Assembly (NCBI GenBank): GCA_035478435.1
Contig: DATIJT010000019.1
Span: forward strand, 1-64,000
DNA from: DATLRC01 sp035478435
Lineage (GTDB): Bacteria; Patescibacteriota; Saccharimonadia; Saccharimonadales; UBA4665
Length of the DNA: 64,000 bases
Direction: 5' to 3'
This document shows, one piece after another, positions 51,001 to 59,400 of the stretch (the first letter of the stretch is position 1; every line of letters starts with the position of its first letter). A program made the position numbers and the translations under genes. The notes under the pieces are model-generated. The model did no database searches. It was not told the origin of the DNA and saw nothing but the letters and a program-made list of their open reading frames with translations.

Positions 51001-51867
51001 GCAGAATTCGCCGCCATTCAGGACGAACAAGATCCGGGCCTATCGCCAAAAATCACTTTCCAAATGGCTACCAAACGGTTCAAAACCAAGCCTAAAGTCG
51101 CTATTTTTCGCGAACAAGGCGTGAACGGCCATGTTGAAATGGCTGCGGCTTTTGACCGGGCCGGGTTCACAAGCCTTGATGTTCACCTTAGCGACATTGT
51201 CAGTGGCCGTGTTAAGCTGGATGATTTTGTCGGCCTAGCCGTCGGCGGCGGTTTTAGCTACGGCGACGTGCTGGGCGCCGGCGAGGGCTGGGCCAAATCG
51301 ATTCTATTTAATCCCAAGCTTAGAAGTACATTCCAGGAATTTTTCGAGCGGCCGGATACTTTTACCATTGGTGATTGCAACGGCTGCCAGATGGTGTCCG
51401 GGCTAAAGGAATTAATTCCCGGCGCCGACATATGGCCGGAGTTTTTAAAAAACCAGTCCGAACAGTTCGAAGCCAGGCTGGTATTAACGCAGATTAATGA
51501 TTCGCCTTCCATTTTCTTCAAGGGCATGGCTGGCTCCTACATTCCGGTGCCGGTGGCTCATGGCGAAGGCAGAGCTCATTTTGCCAATGATAAAGCCGCC
51601 AAACAAGCATTGGCGCAGAATTTAGTCCCTCTGCAATACGTTGATAATTATCAGCAGATTACCGAAAAGTATCCGTTTAATCCCAATGGCTCGCCGCAGG
51701 GCATAACGGCCTTAACAACACCGGACGGCCGGGCAACCATTATGATGCCTCACCCCGAACGCACCTTTATGACGCGCCAAATGTCCTGGCACCCGGCCGA
51801 TTGGGCAGAAAACTCGCCTTGGTTCAAGCTCCTCCAGAACGCTCGCGCCTGGTGCGGCGATGACTAG
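48031..51867 (+). CDS. purL: Phosphoribosylformylglycinamidine synthase, single-chain
   Basis: 1278 aa, the large form with N-terminal PurS-like part, two PurM-like halves (VETHNHPTAIAPFPGAATGIGGEIRDEAATG; later KDSLSMRTKW), and a C-terminal glutaminase with Cys in GDCNGCQM and MMPHPERTF. Makes FGAM from FGAR and glutamine, feeding PurM. GTG 48031 with GGAGG 7 nt upstream, overlapping the purM stop (TAGTG). No other pur genes are nearby except guaA. Confidence 0.95.
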   Translation: MLVYKGVRALSDFRAAKLLKCLQAIDKTIQAVSAEYVHFVHSVGAVAAKDDKLLAELLAYGTPFKEPRQGELFLVVPRPGTISPWSSKATDIAHNSGLRQIKRIERGAAYYIQGTKSLDEAKVADLLHDRMTESVLKTIDAAQTLFTEAKPRPLLTVDLLKKGKAELNRANQKLGLALANDEIDYLHQAYTELKRNPMDVELMMFAQVNSEHCRHKIFNADWIIDGQKQPKSLFKMIKNTYEKHSQSVLSAYSDNAAVLRGPVAGRFFADATKGQYGYHKEPIHSVIKVETHNHPTAIAPFPGAATGIGGEIRDEAATGRGAKSKMGLAGYSVSNLNVPGFEQPWEKLYGRPQRIASALDVMLEAPIGGASFANEFGRPNLSGYFRTYEQTVGDTVWGYHKPIMIAGGLGNIRDEHVKKQKLPVGAKVIILGGPAMLIGLGGGAASSLHAGASHEELDFASVQRGNGEIERRTNEVIDACWSLGTKNPIITIHDVGAGGLSNALPELVHDSGRGAVFELRDIPSAEPGLSPLEIWCNEAQERYVLGIDPADLEKFSAICARERCPFAVVGTVTDDERLTVNDHLLKNRPIDLPLDVLFGKPPKMTRQVSCSKAQNDGLDFTGIGLHEAVERVLKLPAVGSKKFLITIGDRTVGGLVTRDQMVGPWQVPVSDVAVSATAFDKNYGEAMTMGERTPLAIIDAAAAARMAVAETITNIAAADIKQLSDVKLSANWMAAVGSGAEDERLFDSVRAIGEDFCPALGLTIPVGKDSLSMRTKWSDKVGEKQVISPISLIISGFAPVRDVQKTLTPELNTKDETALILVDLSQGNTRLGGSALAQVYSQFGDSVPDANADVLKKFFRTFTQLKQTGKILAYHDRSDGGLLTTVLEMAFASRCGLALDVSGLCGSSLEKLFNEEPGAVIQVAKSDALGIIKAFDTDVAYNIGHPTNKQEIIVNDGGEVYRNSRAQLESWWSETSYQLQKLRDNPACADAEFAAIQDEQDPGLSPKITFQMATKRFKTKPKVAIFREQGVNGHVEMAAAFDRAGFTSLDVHLSDIVSGRVKLDDFVGLAVGGGFSYGDVLGAGEGWAKSILFNPKLRSTFQEFFERPDTFTIGDCNGCQMVSGLKELIPGADIWPEFLKNQSEQFEARLVLTQINDSPSIFFKGMAGSYIPVPVAHGEGRAHFANDKAAKQALAQNLVPLQYVDNYQQITEKYPFNPNGSPQGITALTTPDGRATIMMPHPERTFMTRQMSWHPADWAENSPWFKLLQNARAWCGDD

Positions 51868-51914
51868 TTTAAACACTTTCAGTGCGTATTTGTGGCCGTA
51901 AATGCTAAAACTAT

Positions 51915-52580
51915 TTAGTGAAAAGCTTGCCTTAAGCCCTCGGCATCCAGAACGGTAATGTGTTTGCCCGCGCGGATTAAACCTTTTTCTTCCAGTCGCA
52001 CCAGACATAGGGTAACTGTCTCACGGGCTAGGTTAAGCATGTCTGCCAAGTCCTGATGAGTTAATGGCACCATAATTACCGTCCCGTCTTCGTTTTTCTT
52101 GCCAAATATATCTGCCAAGTAGACCAATTGGTGGGCTACTTTTTTGTTCGCAACGCGCAGGGACATGTTTTCAAAACGATAGATATTTGAACTTAAACGA
52201 AGGCTGGCTGCATAGAGTACATCTTTGTAAATCAGCGGATCTTTCTCCAAGGCTTCTTGTAACGTTGCCGGACTGGTAGAAAACATCTCAACATCGGTCA
52301 TTGATTCGTAATAATACTGTTCCGGGCCAGTATAGATATCTTGTTTAAAGATAATTTTACGGACTAAGTTAAGTGGAAAGACATCATCAGGCCCAAAAAT
52401 AATCTGGATGCCTTTAACTCCATCTTTTGTGATTAAATAGCGTTTTATATAACCTGACTTAATGAGGTTGGTCATTGAGCTGTCGCCAAAGGCGTTTACT
52501 ATTTGTCCTTTAGGAAACTTTAAGTGTCTGCCGGTTAGCAACAGTTTATATAGTGGAGAGTCCAGCCAATTGTAATCCAT
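51915..52580 (-). CDS. Crp/Fnr-family transcription regulator
   Basis: 221 aa from ATG 52580; a TTG 36 bp upstream lies in front of the promoter. Effector domain: GQIVNAFGDSSMTNLIKSGYIKRYLITKDG with FGPDDVFPL; long dimer helix; C-terminal winged helix VPLTHQDLADMLNLARETVTLCLVRLEEKGLI. The residues that hold cAMP in Crp are not conserved, so the ligand is unknown. A perfect dyad (52588-52603) overlaps its -10 region. Convergent with purL. Confidence 0.88.
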   Translation of the reverse strand: MDYNWLDSPLYKLLLTGRHLKFPKGQIVNAFGDSSMTNLIKSGYIKRYLITKDGVKGIQIIFGPDDVFPLNLVRKIIFKQDIYTGPEQYYYESMTDVEMFSTSPATLQEALEKDPLIYKDVLYAASLRLSSNIYRFENMSLRVANKKVAHQLVYLADIFGKKNEDGTVIMVPLTHQDLADMLNLARETVTLCLVRLEEKGLIRAGKHITVLDAEGLRQAFH

Positions 52581-52587
52581 ATGACAT

Positions 52588-52603
52588 ATTATTCCAGAAT
52601 AAT
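52588..52603. promoter_or_regulatory. Putative autoregulatory operator
   Basis: ATTATTC-CA-GAATAAT, a perfect 7-bp dyad directly upstream of the regulator start (52580) and overlapping the presumed -10 TAATAT. Suits binding by the dimeric regulator it precedes. Confidence 0.5.
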
Positions 52604-52654
52604 CATACTTTTGCAAGCATAACTTTCTAAAAGTCTTTGTTCCATTCGCTATAA

Positions 52655-53590
52655 TTAAGTAACGAAACCTTGGGCTTGCTCTTTTTGCTTAAGCCAGTCT
52701 TGTATTTCAGCTTGCGTCTCACTTGCTAATCGCTTGTAGTCTTCTATAGTGCCGGGCTGCGGATAAAAAGGCTCAAAGACTTTTAAGCGCATGCCGATAA
52801 GCGGATCGAAATACTGAGCCACTGCAAGTATGGGTAAGCGTAATTCGGCGGCAATGACATAGCCACCCGTCCTAAATTCTCTGAGGTCATAAGGACCGGC
52901 TTCATTATACTTGCCGCCCGTTCCGCCTCCAGGAAAATTTACTAAAGCTGTATGCGGTCTTTTTTTGATAAGTTCATCAGTTTGCTGTTTTAGGGACTCT
53001 GTTCTGCCGCCGCTAACTTGTGACGCCGGCGGTATATGGATAAAACCTGCCGCAGTATGGATTTGCCCAAAAATACCAGGATAATCGATTGACGCGTAAG
53101 AAAGGGCATTGCCAAGCGCTTCAGCAACCGGACTTAACGCTGCGAAGTAAAGGGGGTAGGGATACATAAAATCATACCCATCATAGTTGGGGACATCGTC
53201 GCCCAACTCAACTTGTGGGTTTATAGATGCCAGTTTATATGTTCCGAGATGATTAGTTGTCACGAGCACTGGCTTGCCTCGGAGTGGAGCAAGGTGTTCC
53301 TCACCTTCTTCTACGGTTGCCCTTAGTTCGCCGCCGATTTTTCGTAATATCTCTTGAGTAGCGCGGTCGACATATGCTGGATCGCCCACGCTATGCACCA
53401 TGTCTCTCAAATAAGCTATTTGTTCGCTTCGGATATTAGCAAAAGCTTCTTCTGCCCAAGCCTCTCTGACAAAAATGTTTCTAATGAGTTCTCGGATTCT
53501 AATGTCTTTGTCATCATCAACACGTGGCTTTATTCCAACCACAGCTTCTATATATTTAGGTGCATTCCTGTCTGGGGGTAGCTCTACCAT
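52655..53590 (-). CDS. Acyltransferase-like protein (PlsC-like, weak)
   Basis: 311 aa. VTTNHLGTYKLAS resembles the NHxxxxD motif of glycerolipid acyltransferases, but the Asp is Lys. FPGGGTGGKY resembles the FPEGTRS motif. IHIPPASQ and the central hydrophobic strand fit that fold. No signal peptide. Start from minus-strand TATTAT about 7-8 nt before ATG 53590. It may act on lipids or be a divergent, inactive relative. Confidence 0.5.
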   Translation of the reverse strand: MVELPPDRNAPKYIEAVVGIKPRVDDDKDIRIRELIRNIFVREAWAEEAFANIRSEQIAYLRDMVHSVGDPAYVDRATQEILRKIGGELRATVEEGEEHLAPLRGKPVLVTTNHLGTYKLASINPQVELGDDVPNYDGYDFMYPYPLYFAALSPVAEALGNALSYASIDYPGIFGQIHTAAGFIHIPPASQVSGGRTESLKQQTDELIKKRPHTALVNFPGGGTGGKYNEAGPYDLREFRTGGYVIAAELRLPILAVAQYFDPLIGMRLKVFEPFYPQPGTIEDYKRLASETQAEIQDWLKQKEQAQGFVT

Positions 53591-53701
53591 TTAGTATAAT
53601 AATACCACACTTAGAGCTATTTGTAAACTAAGGGCCAGGTTTTTGGCCGACAATTGATCATATGAACTTTGAGGGTATTATGCAGATTGTTGGGGCTAAG
53701 C

Positions 53702-54235
53702 TTAAGAGAGCCAACTCAAATCAAGCTTTATTGGGTGTCCAGCAGGATAAGGAGGAAGATCATAAAAAGTCCTAGGGTCTAAGTCCTGCCTGGTTGCTTT
53801 AATGATACGACCGACCCCGGCATGACTTACCATCAAACTGTTCAGTTTACTAGCCCTGTACTCACGCAGAAAATCTAGTACACGTTTTTGAAACTCGGAC
53901 ACATCCTCTGCTCCTTCGGCAGACACCAGCTCTTTTGAAGAAGAAATGGTTGTGTAAGGACTTCCTGTCAGAGAGCCCATATCATATTCAATGATCCTAT
54001 CATCAACCCTTAGATCTGTGACACCAATCACTCCAGCCACTTTTTCCGCCGTAATATGACATCTCTGAAGACTACTAGACGTAATTCTTGCTATATCGGC
54101 ACCTTTTAGCTTATGCCCAGCCTGCCTGCCTTGCTCGATACCAAGCTCAGTTAGAGGGGAATTGTCTCTCTGGCCAGCAAAAACTTTTTCAAGATTCGCC
54201 TCTGTCTGACCATGCCCAAGGAAATAAACAGCCAT
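53702..54235 (-). CDS. Histidine-phosphatase (phosphoglycerate mutase-like) family protein lacking the RHG arginine
   Basis: 177 aa. VYFLGHGQTEANLEKVFAGQRDNSPLTELGIEQGRQAG aligns with LVRHGETEAN...PLTELGxxQA, but the first Arg of the RHG catalytic motif is Gly7. SSLQRCHITAEKV and the second histidine MVSHAGVGRII are kept. Leaderless start: extended -10 TGTTATTAT, 6 nt, ATG 54235. Either altered catalysis or a pseudo-enzyme. Confidence 0.85.
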   Translation of the reverse strand: MAVYFLGHGQTEANLEKVFAGQRDNSPLTELGIEQGRQAGHKLKGADIARITSSSLQRCHITAEKVAGVIGVTDLRVDDRIIEYDMGSLTGSPYTTISSSKELVSAEGAEDVSEFQKRVLDFLREYRASKLNSLMVSHAGVGRIIKATRQDLDPRTFYDLPPYPAGHPIKLDLSWLS

Positions 54236-54533
54236 ATGTATATAATAACATAATAAAAAAAGATAGCAAGACCTAAAGGAATCCCATTAAATACTTACTA
54301 AAACCACTCCAGAAAATTGTAATAATTATTACAAACGAAATGTAACAGCTATAACAGCAATAAATTACCCCTGATTAGATAATGGTGGTACGGGGAAATC
54401 CCGGAAACGCATAAAGCACAAAAACTAGTAATCCAAAAGATAAATCTATTAGTTAAGCGAATTAGGTACTAAACAAGCTGTCCACTGGGCATCCGCCTAG
54501 GTCTGTTTGCTAGTGCCCTGAAGGAGAAGGGAC
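54236..54533 (+). promoter_or_regulatory. Long leader of the CAP-domain gene
   Basis: About 300 bp without an ORF. From 54380 it becomes GC-richer, with ACGGGGAAATCCCGG, GGAAACGCATAAAGC, and a stem GGGCA/TGCCC before the SD (GAAGGAGAAGGG). It may be a structured 5' UTR. I could not match it to a known riboswitch. Confidence 0.4.
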
Positions 54534-55289
54534 ATGATCAAAACCTTAGTAAACCGCAGCTTACTGGCTGTTGTCTATAAGTTCCATAAGGCTTCAATCC
54601 TACTGTTAGTGGCTGTAGGCCTGTCCTTGGCCCTTCTGTGGCCCTCTAGAGCTTTCGCTATGAGCGCCGACACCTTAGTTGCCCTTACTAACCAACAACG
54701 CCAGGAACAAGGTCTAGCGCCGCTGCACATTGACCCAAAACTAGTTTCCTCGGCCCACGCGAAAGCTAGCGACATGTTCGCCAACAATTACTGGAGTCAT
54801 AATTCGCCCAGCGGCGTTGAACCGTGGTATTTCATCCAGCAGAGCAACTATAAATATATAAGGGCGGGCGAGAACCTGGCTAAAGATTTCCAGTCCGACG
54901 AAGCGGTCATGGAGGGCTGGATGAACAGCCCGTCGCACCGCAAGAACATCCTTAACCCGGATTACCAAGATATCGGTATAGCTGTAGAAGAAGGCCAACT
55001 ATTGGGCGCTGAAACGACGCTGATTGTGGCCCACTACGGCGCTACAGCCGCCCCTCGGCCGGCGGCAGCACCGGCACCCGTGGTGACTACGGCCGCAGCC
55101 GTCCAGCCCGTCCAACCAACCCCCGCGCCTCAACCGGCACCAGTCGCGACTGTTACGCCGCAGCCAGCCGTCAAGTCAGCTACTTCGGAAGTCTCGCGCC
55201 GCCTAAGCCTCAAAGATATAATTTGGCAACTAATAGTTAAACCGACCGTCAATATCTACTTCGGGCTTTTACCAAAGCGGTTATTCTAG
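54534..55289 (+). CDS. Secreted CAP/SCP-domain protein
   Basis: 251 aa. Signal/anchor helix (about 19-40, ending SRAFA), CAP domain 43-165 with TNQQRQEQGLAPL, AHAKASDMFANNYWSHNSPSG, GENLAKDF, WMNSPSHRKNILNPDYQDIGIAV. Then a Pro/Ala/Val-rich linker and a C-terminal hydrophobic region. The CAP histidines and glutamate are present. Function of bacterial CAP proteins is mostly unknown; often cell-wall- or host-related. SD GGAGAAGG before ATG 54534. Confidence 0.9.
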   Translation: MIKTLVNRSLLAVVYKFHKASILLLVAVGLSLALLWPSRAFAMSADTLVALTNQQRQEQGLAPLHIDPKLVSSAHAKASDMFANNYWSHNSPSGVEPWYFIQQSNYKYIRAGENLAKDFQSDEAVMEGWMNSPSHRKNILNPDYQDIGIAVEEGQLLGAETTLIVAHYGATAAPRPAAAPAPVVTTAAAVQPVQPTPAPQPAPVATVTPQPAVKSATSEVSRRLSLKDIIWQLIVKPTVNIYFGLLPKRLF

Positions 55290-55314
55290 AGAGAACACTG
55301 AACCGCCCAGTAAT

Positions 55315-55401
55315 TGTCATCCCGAATTTATTTCGGGATCCATACGGTGTGGAGTAGGTTCGTTATTCCGGAGTGGATACTGAAACAAGTCCAGCATTAC
55401 A
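55315..55401. repeat. REP-like palindromic element, copy 3
   Basis: Starts TGTCATCCCGAATTTATTTCGGGAT and ends ACTGAAACAAGTCCAGCATTACA; closest to copy 1. Confidence 0.75.
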
Positions 55402-55455
55402 GTAGCTGATGAGATATTTCGTGTAAATAGTTAGGTTTAGAACGACAAGCTTTTA

Positions 55456-56451
55456 TTAGCTACCGTGCTTGAAGATGCCTTTACCCTTGCGGCTAAAGAG
55501 CCAGTAGTACAGGAAGGCCAGGACTACTAAGGCGCCGCCGCCTCCGGCCAACCAGCCGTTCCAGCTGGATTTCTTAACTGTTTCAGCGCCAAGGACGCTA
55601 CCTTTATTCTGGTTGGTCTTGGAAGTGCCGGTGGCATTAATTTGGCCATTAGTGGTGTCCTGGGTGGTTGCTCCCTGGACTTGTCCCCCAGTCGGATTAC
55701 CTGCGGTTGTCGTTGGTGCTGCGGCCACTGTGCCACCGCCGCGTCCACCCTGGTTAACAACCCTGACTGGTGTTACCACGGTGCCGGGGTCGCCCACTGT
55801 AGCCGAACCATTACCAGCGGCATCGAAGGCCTGAAGGGCAAAGTAGCGGGTAGCGCTGTCTGGGGCGGTATAGCTGAAGCTTTTAGCCTCGTTAGGCGAG
55901 ACGCTGACAGTGCCAACGCGGGTGCTATCACCAGCCTGGTATGATTTGCTGGTAGAAGCGAAGATTTGGACCTGGGTGACATCTGATTTGCTTGGGGCGG
56001 TGAAGCTTAGTTTGTAAGTATTGCCAGATTGGGTTTTGCCGCCGTAGCTTGGCGCGGCTGGTGCCTGGGTATCTACGTCCACGGAGGCATCGGCAGTTTC
56101 AGTATCGTTATCGCTGTCACGCACGGCTACTACATGGAAAGTATGGTGGCCATCGGCCAAGGTTACTGGGAAGGTGCCGGAGTTGCCGTAATTAGTATTT
56201 GAATCACCAGCCACTTCGGTGTGCTGGGTAGCGAGCGGCACGGCATTGCCATCTTGGTACAAACTAACGGCAAAGTCGTGTACGTTTACGGATAGCACGG
56301 TGTACTGGACGTTCAGGCTGGAAGTATTAGAGGGATTCTCTAGCGGCGATAGTTTCAATTGCCAATCAGCGGCTGCCGAAGCGCTCAGCGGTGCTAAAGC
56401 GATTGCCGTAAAGCTGAAGGCACTAATTAGGGCCGAAATAAAGCGTTTCAT
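55456..56451 (-). CDS. Surface-anchored protein with VLGAE motif
   Basis: 331 aa from ATG 56451 (AAAGG upstream; the GTG at 56463 overlaps the upstream gene). Signal peptide 1-28 (ALISAFSFTAIALAPLSASA), a beta-rich body with fibronectin/Ig-like phrasing (DVTQVQIFAS; YFALQAFDAAGNGSATV), a Gly/Thr/Gln linker, then VLGAE, one transmembrane helix (about 300-318) and a basic tail KGKGIFKHGS. Encoded one base after the large repeat protein's stop, so in one operon. Lacks an LPXTG-like motif. Confidence 0.75.
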   Translation of the reverse strand: MKRFISALISAFSFTAIALAPLSASAAADWQLKLSPLENPSNTSSLNVQYTVLSVNVHDFAVSLYQDGNAVPLATQHTEVAGDSNTNYGNSGTFPVTLADGHHTFHVVAVRDSDNDTETADASVDVDTQAPAAPSYGGKTQSGNTYKLSFTAPSKSDVTQVQIFASTSKSYQAGDSTRVGTVSVSPNEAKSFSYTAPDSATRYFALQAFDAAGNGSATVGDPGTVVTPVRVVNQGGRGGGTVAAAPTTTAGNPTGGQVQGATTQDTTNGQINATGTSKTNQNKGSVLGAETVKKSSWNGWLAGGGGALVVLAFLYYWLFSRKGKGIFKHGS

Positions 56452-56452
56452 T

Positions 56453-59400
56453 CTATTTGCCACCTTTCTCTTGGTAACGGTTGACGCGACGGATGAAGTA
56501 GACTGCGCTGATTAATGCTACCGGCAGTATGAATTGGGCGAGCGATAGGCGTGCGCCTGTATTGACCAGGACTTCGGCGCCAAGTACTTGGCCGGCGGTA
56601 AAGTTAGCCGGTACCAAGGCGGAAGCTACCTTAACTTGTGAGCTGACAAACGGGGTAGCGGCCGCTAAGTTGCCAATTACTTGGTGGCCACCAGCTAGGG
56701 CGTCAGAACCGGTAACAAATGCCAGGTCAGGGTAGGTGCCGTCTGAGACACTGGAGCCGATAATGGCTTTATAAGTCAAGGTCACTATTTCGCCGGGCGT
56801 TAGTGTGCCGAGGTGCCATATACCAGGTGATCCATAGCTGGGGCCGCCTCCATCTATGACATCCAAAGCTACATTGTGTCCGGAGTTTGAAGAAGTAGCT
56901 GTCCAGCTGCCAGGTACGAAGGCGAAGTTATCTGGAGGCAAGTCAGTTACGGCCGCGTCAAACACTGTACCACTGGTTTCCGGTACGGTAACTGTTAAGG
57001 TATAGGTTACGGTGTCGCCTGTAGTCGTGGCGTCTGGACGGTCATTTGTCTTAGCAATATTGACAGCCACGGCTCGGTGGTTAGTGAAGGTACACTCGAG
57101 AGTACCATTCTTGTCTAAGTCAAAGCTACCAGAAGTGCGGGGATCGAAGGTATCTTGACCTTCATCTCTAATGTTGCTGTTGGTACAAGTAGCGTCGCTC
57201 AGATCCCAGCCGGCCGGCAGGTTCTCTTCACCTATGGTGTAAGTGCCGGTAACCACGCTGTAGTTGTCGGTTTCGCCGCCCTTTAGGTTGGAGTTGTGGG
57301 TCAGGGCGTTTTGGTCGTTGCTGTCACGCAGGTTAATGTCAAAGCTGTCATTTGAAGGTTGGGAAGTGAGCTTGTGGACTATCACGTTTGCCCGGTCGCG
57401 GGTGTTCACGAACGTACAAGTTACATTCTCGCCAGGCTGCAGCTTTATGACGGCGTTGCGGTTGTGAGTATCAGTATCGCTGCCGCCCTCACAAGTGACA
57501 CTATCGAGTGTCCAGCCCTTAACGCCACCAGGTTCTGTTACTGTGTAAGTACCTTCTGATAGTTTGGTAAATGTTTGGCTTTCGCTGTTAGTGCTGTTAT
57601 CGGTCAAGCTGAACTGGCCAAGGTCGCCAACGAAACCAAAAGCTTGGTCAGAATCGGGTTGAGCATCTTTGACAATCGTGACGCTGCCAAGTCGAGTGTT
57701 GGTGAAGGTACATGTCACGCTGTCGCCACTGCCAACTGTGAAGCTGGTGGTTGTAGTGCCAGAGCCTTTGGTGCCGTTGTCACAATCGTAGGTTGAGCTA
57801 TAGTCGCTCAGGTCGGTATTAGTGCCGCCGGTTTCGCTGACAGTGTAATCGCCGTTCACTACGCTAACTGTCCCGGTAGTGCCGCCATCACCTTGGTCAG
57901 GAGTTGAGGAGTTAGCCGGACCGTTGATATTTAGGTTAAATAGTCCGTTATCTGTTGTGCTAGAGACTATTTCTTTGTTGACCTTAATTGTTGGTGCTAT
58001 ATCTGTGTTGGTGATGACGCAGGTCTTTTGTTCGCCGAGCGCGATCGTGCCGCTACAATTTTGGCCTAGGGTCTTGGCATAACCGGCAAAGTTTGATTCA
58101 TCAGCAGTGTAACTTCCAGCGTTGAGCGTAACAGTGGTGCCTGGGTTCTCGGCACCGGCAAAATTGACAGTCGATACATTGGTGCCAGTCACGTGCATAG
58201 TGAAATCACTAGCCACCGCCGTGCCACCGCTATTGTTGACGACATGCTTGATGACGGTTAACTGGGGAGCTACGTCGCCGTTAGTTATAGTACAAGCAAT
58301 ATTTTCTCCAAGCGTTGGCGTGAATGTGTCGCCAAGCGAGGCGTGGGTATTAGTGTCGGTGCAAGTTAGGCTGGACTGCTGGTAGCCATCTACCTTAGCT
58401 AGTTCGGACACGGTATATTGCTGGTTGGCCGCGAAAGTATTGCTGGCGCCATTGGTGACTTTGGTAGTGCTGACGAAGAGGTCGAAATCGCTAACCCCGG
58501 CGGTGCCGCCATGGTTATTGTTGACTACTTTGGTAACAGTAATTGTGGCCGGAATGTCATTGTTGGTCAGTGTGCAGCTGTAGACCCCGCCGACAACCAT
58601 AGTGATAGAACCGTTTGGTGAGCAGTTACCAGTGATGGAGTCTAGATTGTAGCCAGCTTGCTGGACTTCGCTGACGGTGTAAGTGCCGGCGTTGAAGCTA
58701 GTGTATTCCACGCCGCTGGTAACTTGGGTATTGTCGACGTATAGAGGGAAGTCTGAAACCTGTAATGTGCCGCCGTCATTATTAGTGACAACTTTAGTTA
58801 CTGTTAAGCGTGGTGCTATATCATTATTAGTAATCGAGCAGGTGACGTTGTCGCCGGCAGCCAGCGTTAGGCTGTTGTTGGCAAAAGTGCCGCCGTTACA
58901 ATTCCAGCTACCAGCTGAGTAACCAGATGGGCCGGTGCTCTCGGCCAAGGCGTAACCAACGTTGGCTTGGGCAGTTTTGCTAGCGAAGCCGCCAGCGCCG
59001 CTGAGGGTCGAATATTGGCTGTCGCTAGGGGTGGCGCTCAAGTTCCAATCAGTTGGCGCGGCCGTACCGCCATTGTCTTTAGTAACGTATTTGATAAGCG
59101 TAAGGATTGGGGCAATGTCGTCGTTAGTGATGGTACAAGTTTTGTGTTCGCCAAGTGCGATGCTGCCGTTACAGTTTTGGCCTAGGGTCTTTGTATAGCC
59201 GGTGTGGCTGCCTTCATCAACGCTGTAACTGCCAGCGTTGAGCGTAACTGTGGTGCCTGGGTTTTCGGCGCCGGCGAACGAGCTAGTGGACACATTGGTG
59301 CCAGTAACATTCATAGTAAAGTTGCTTGCCGTAGCACCGCCGCCGTTGTCATTAATAACGTGCTTGATAACTGTCAGTTGTGGCGCGATGTCATCGTTTG

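Noticed and set aside
54380..54533. c-di-AMP (ydaO) or c-di-GMP (GEMM) riboswitch before the CAP gene
   Set aside because: Some motifs look similar (CGGGGAAATCCCGG, ACGCATAAAGC) but the full consensus cores do not fit by eye; kept only as an unassigned leader.
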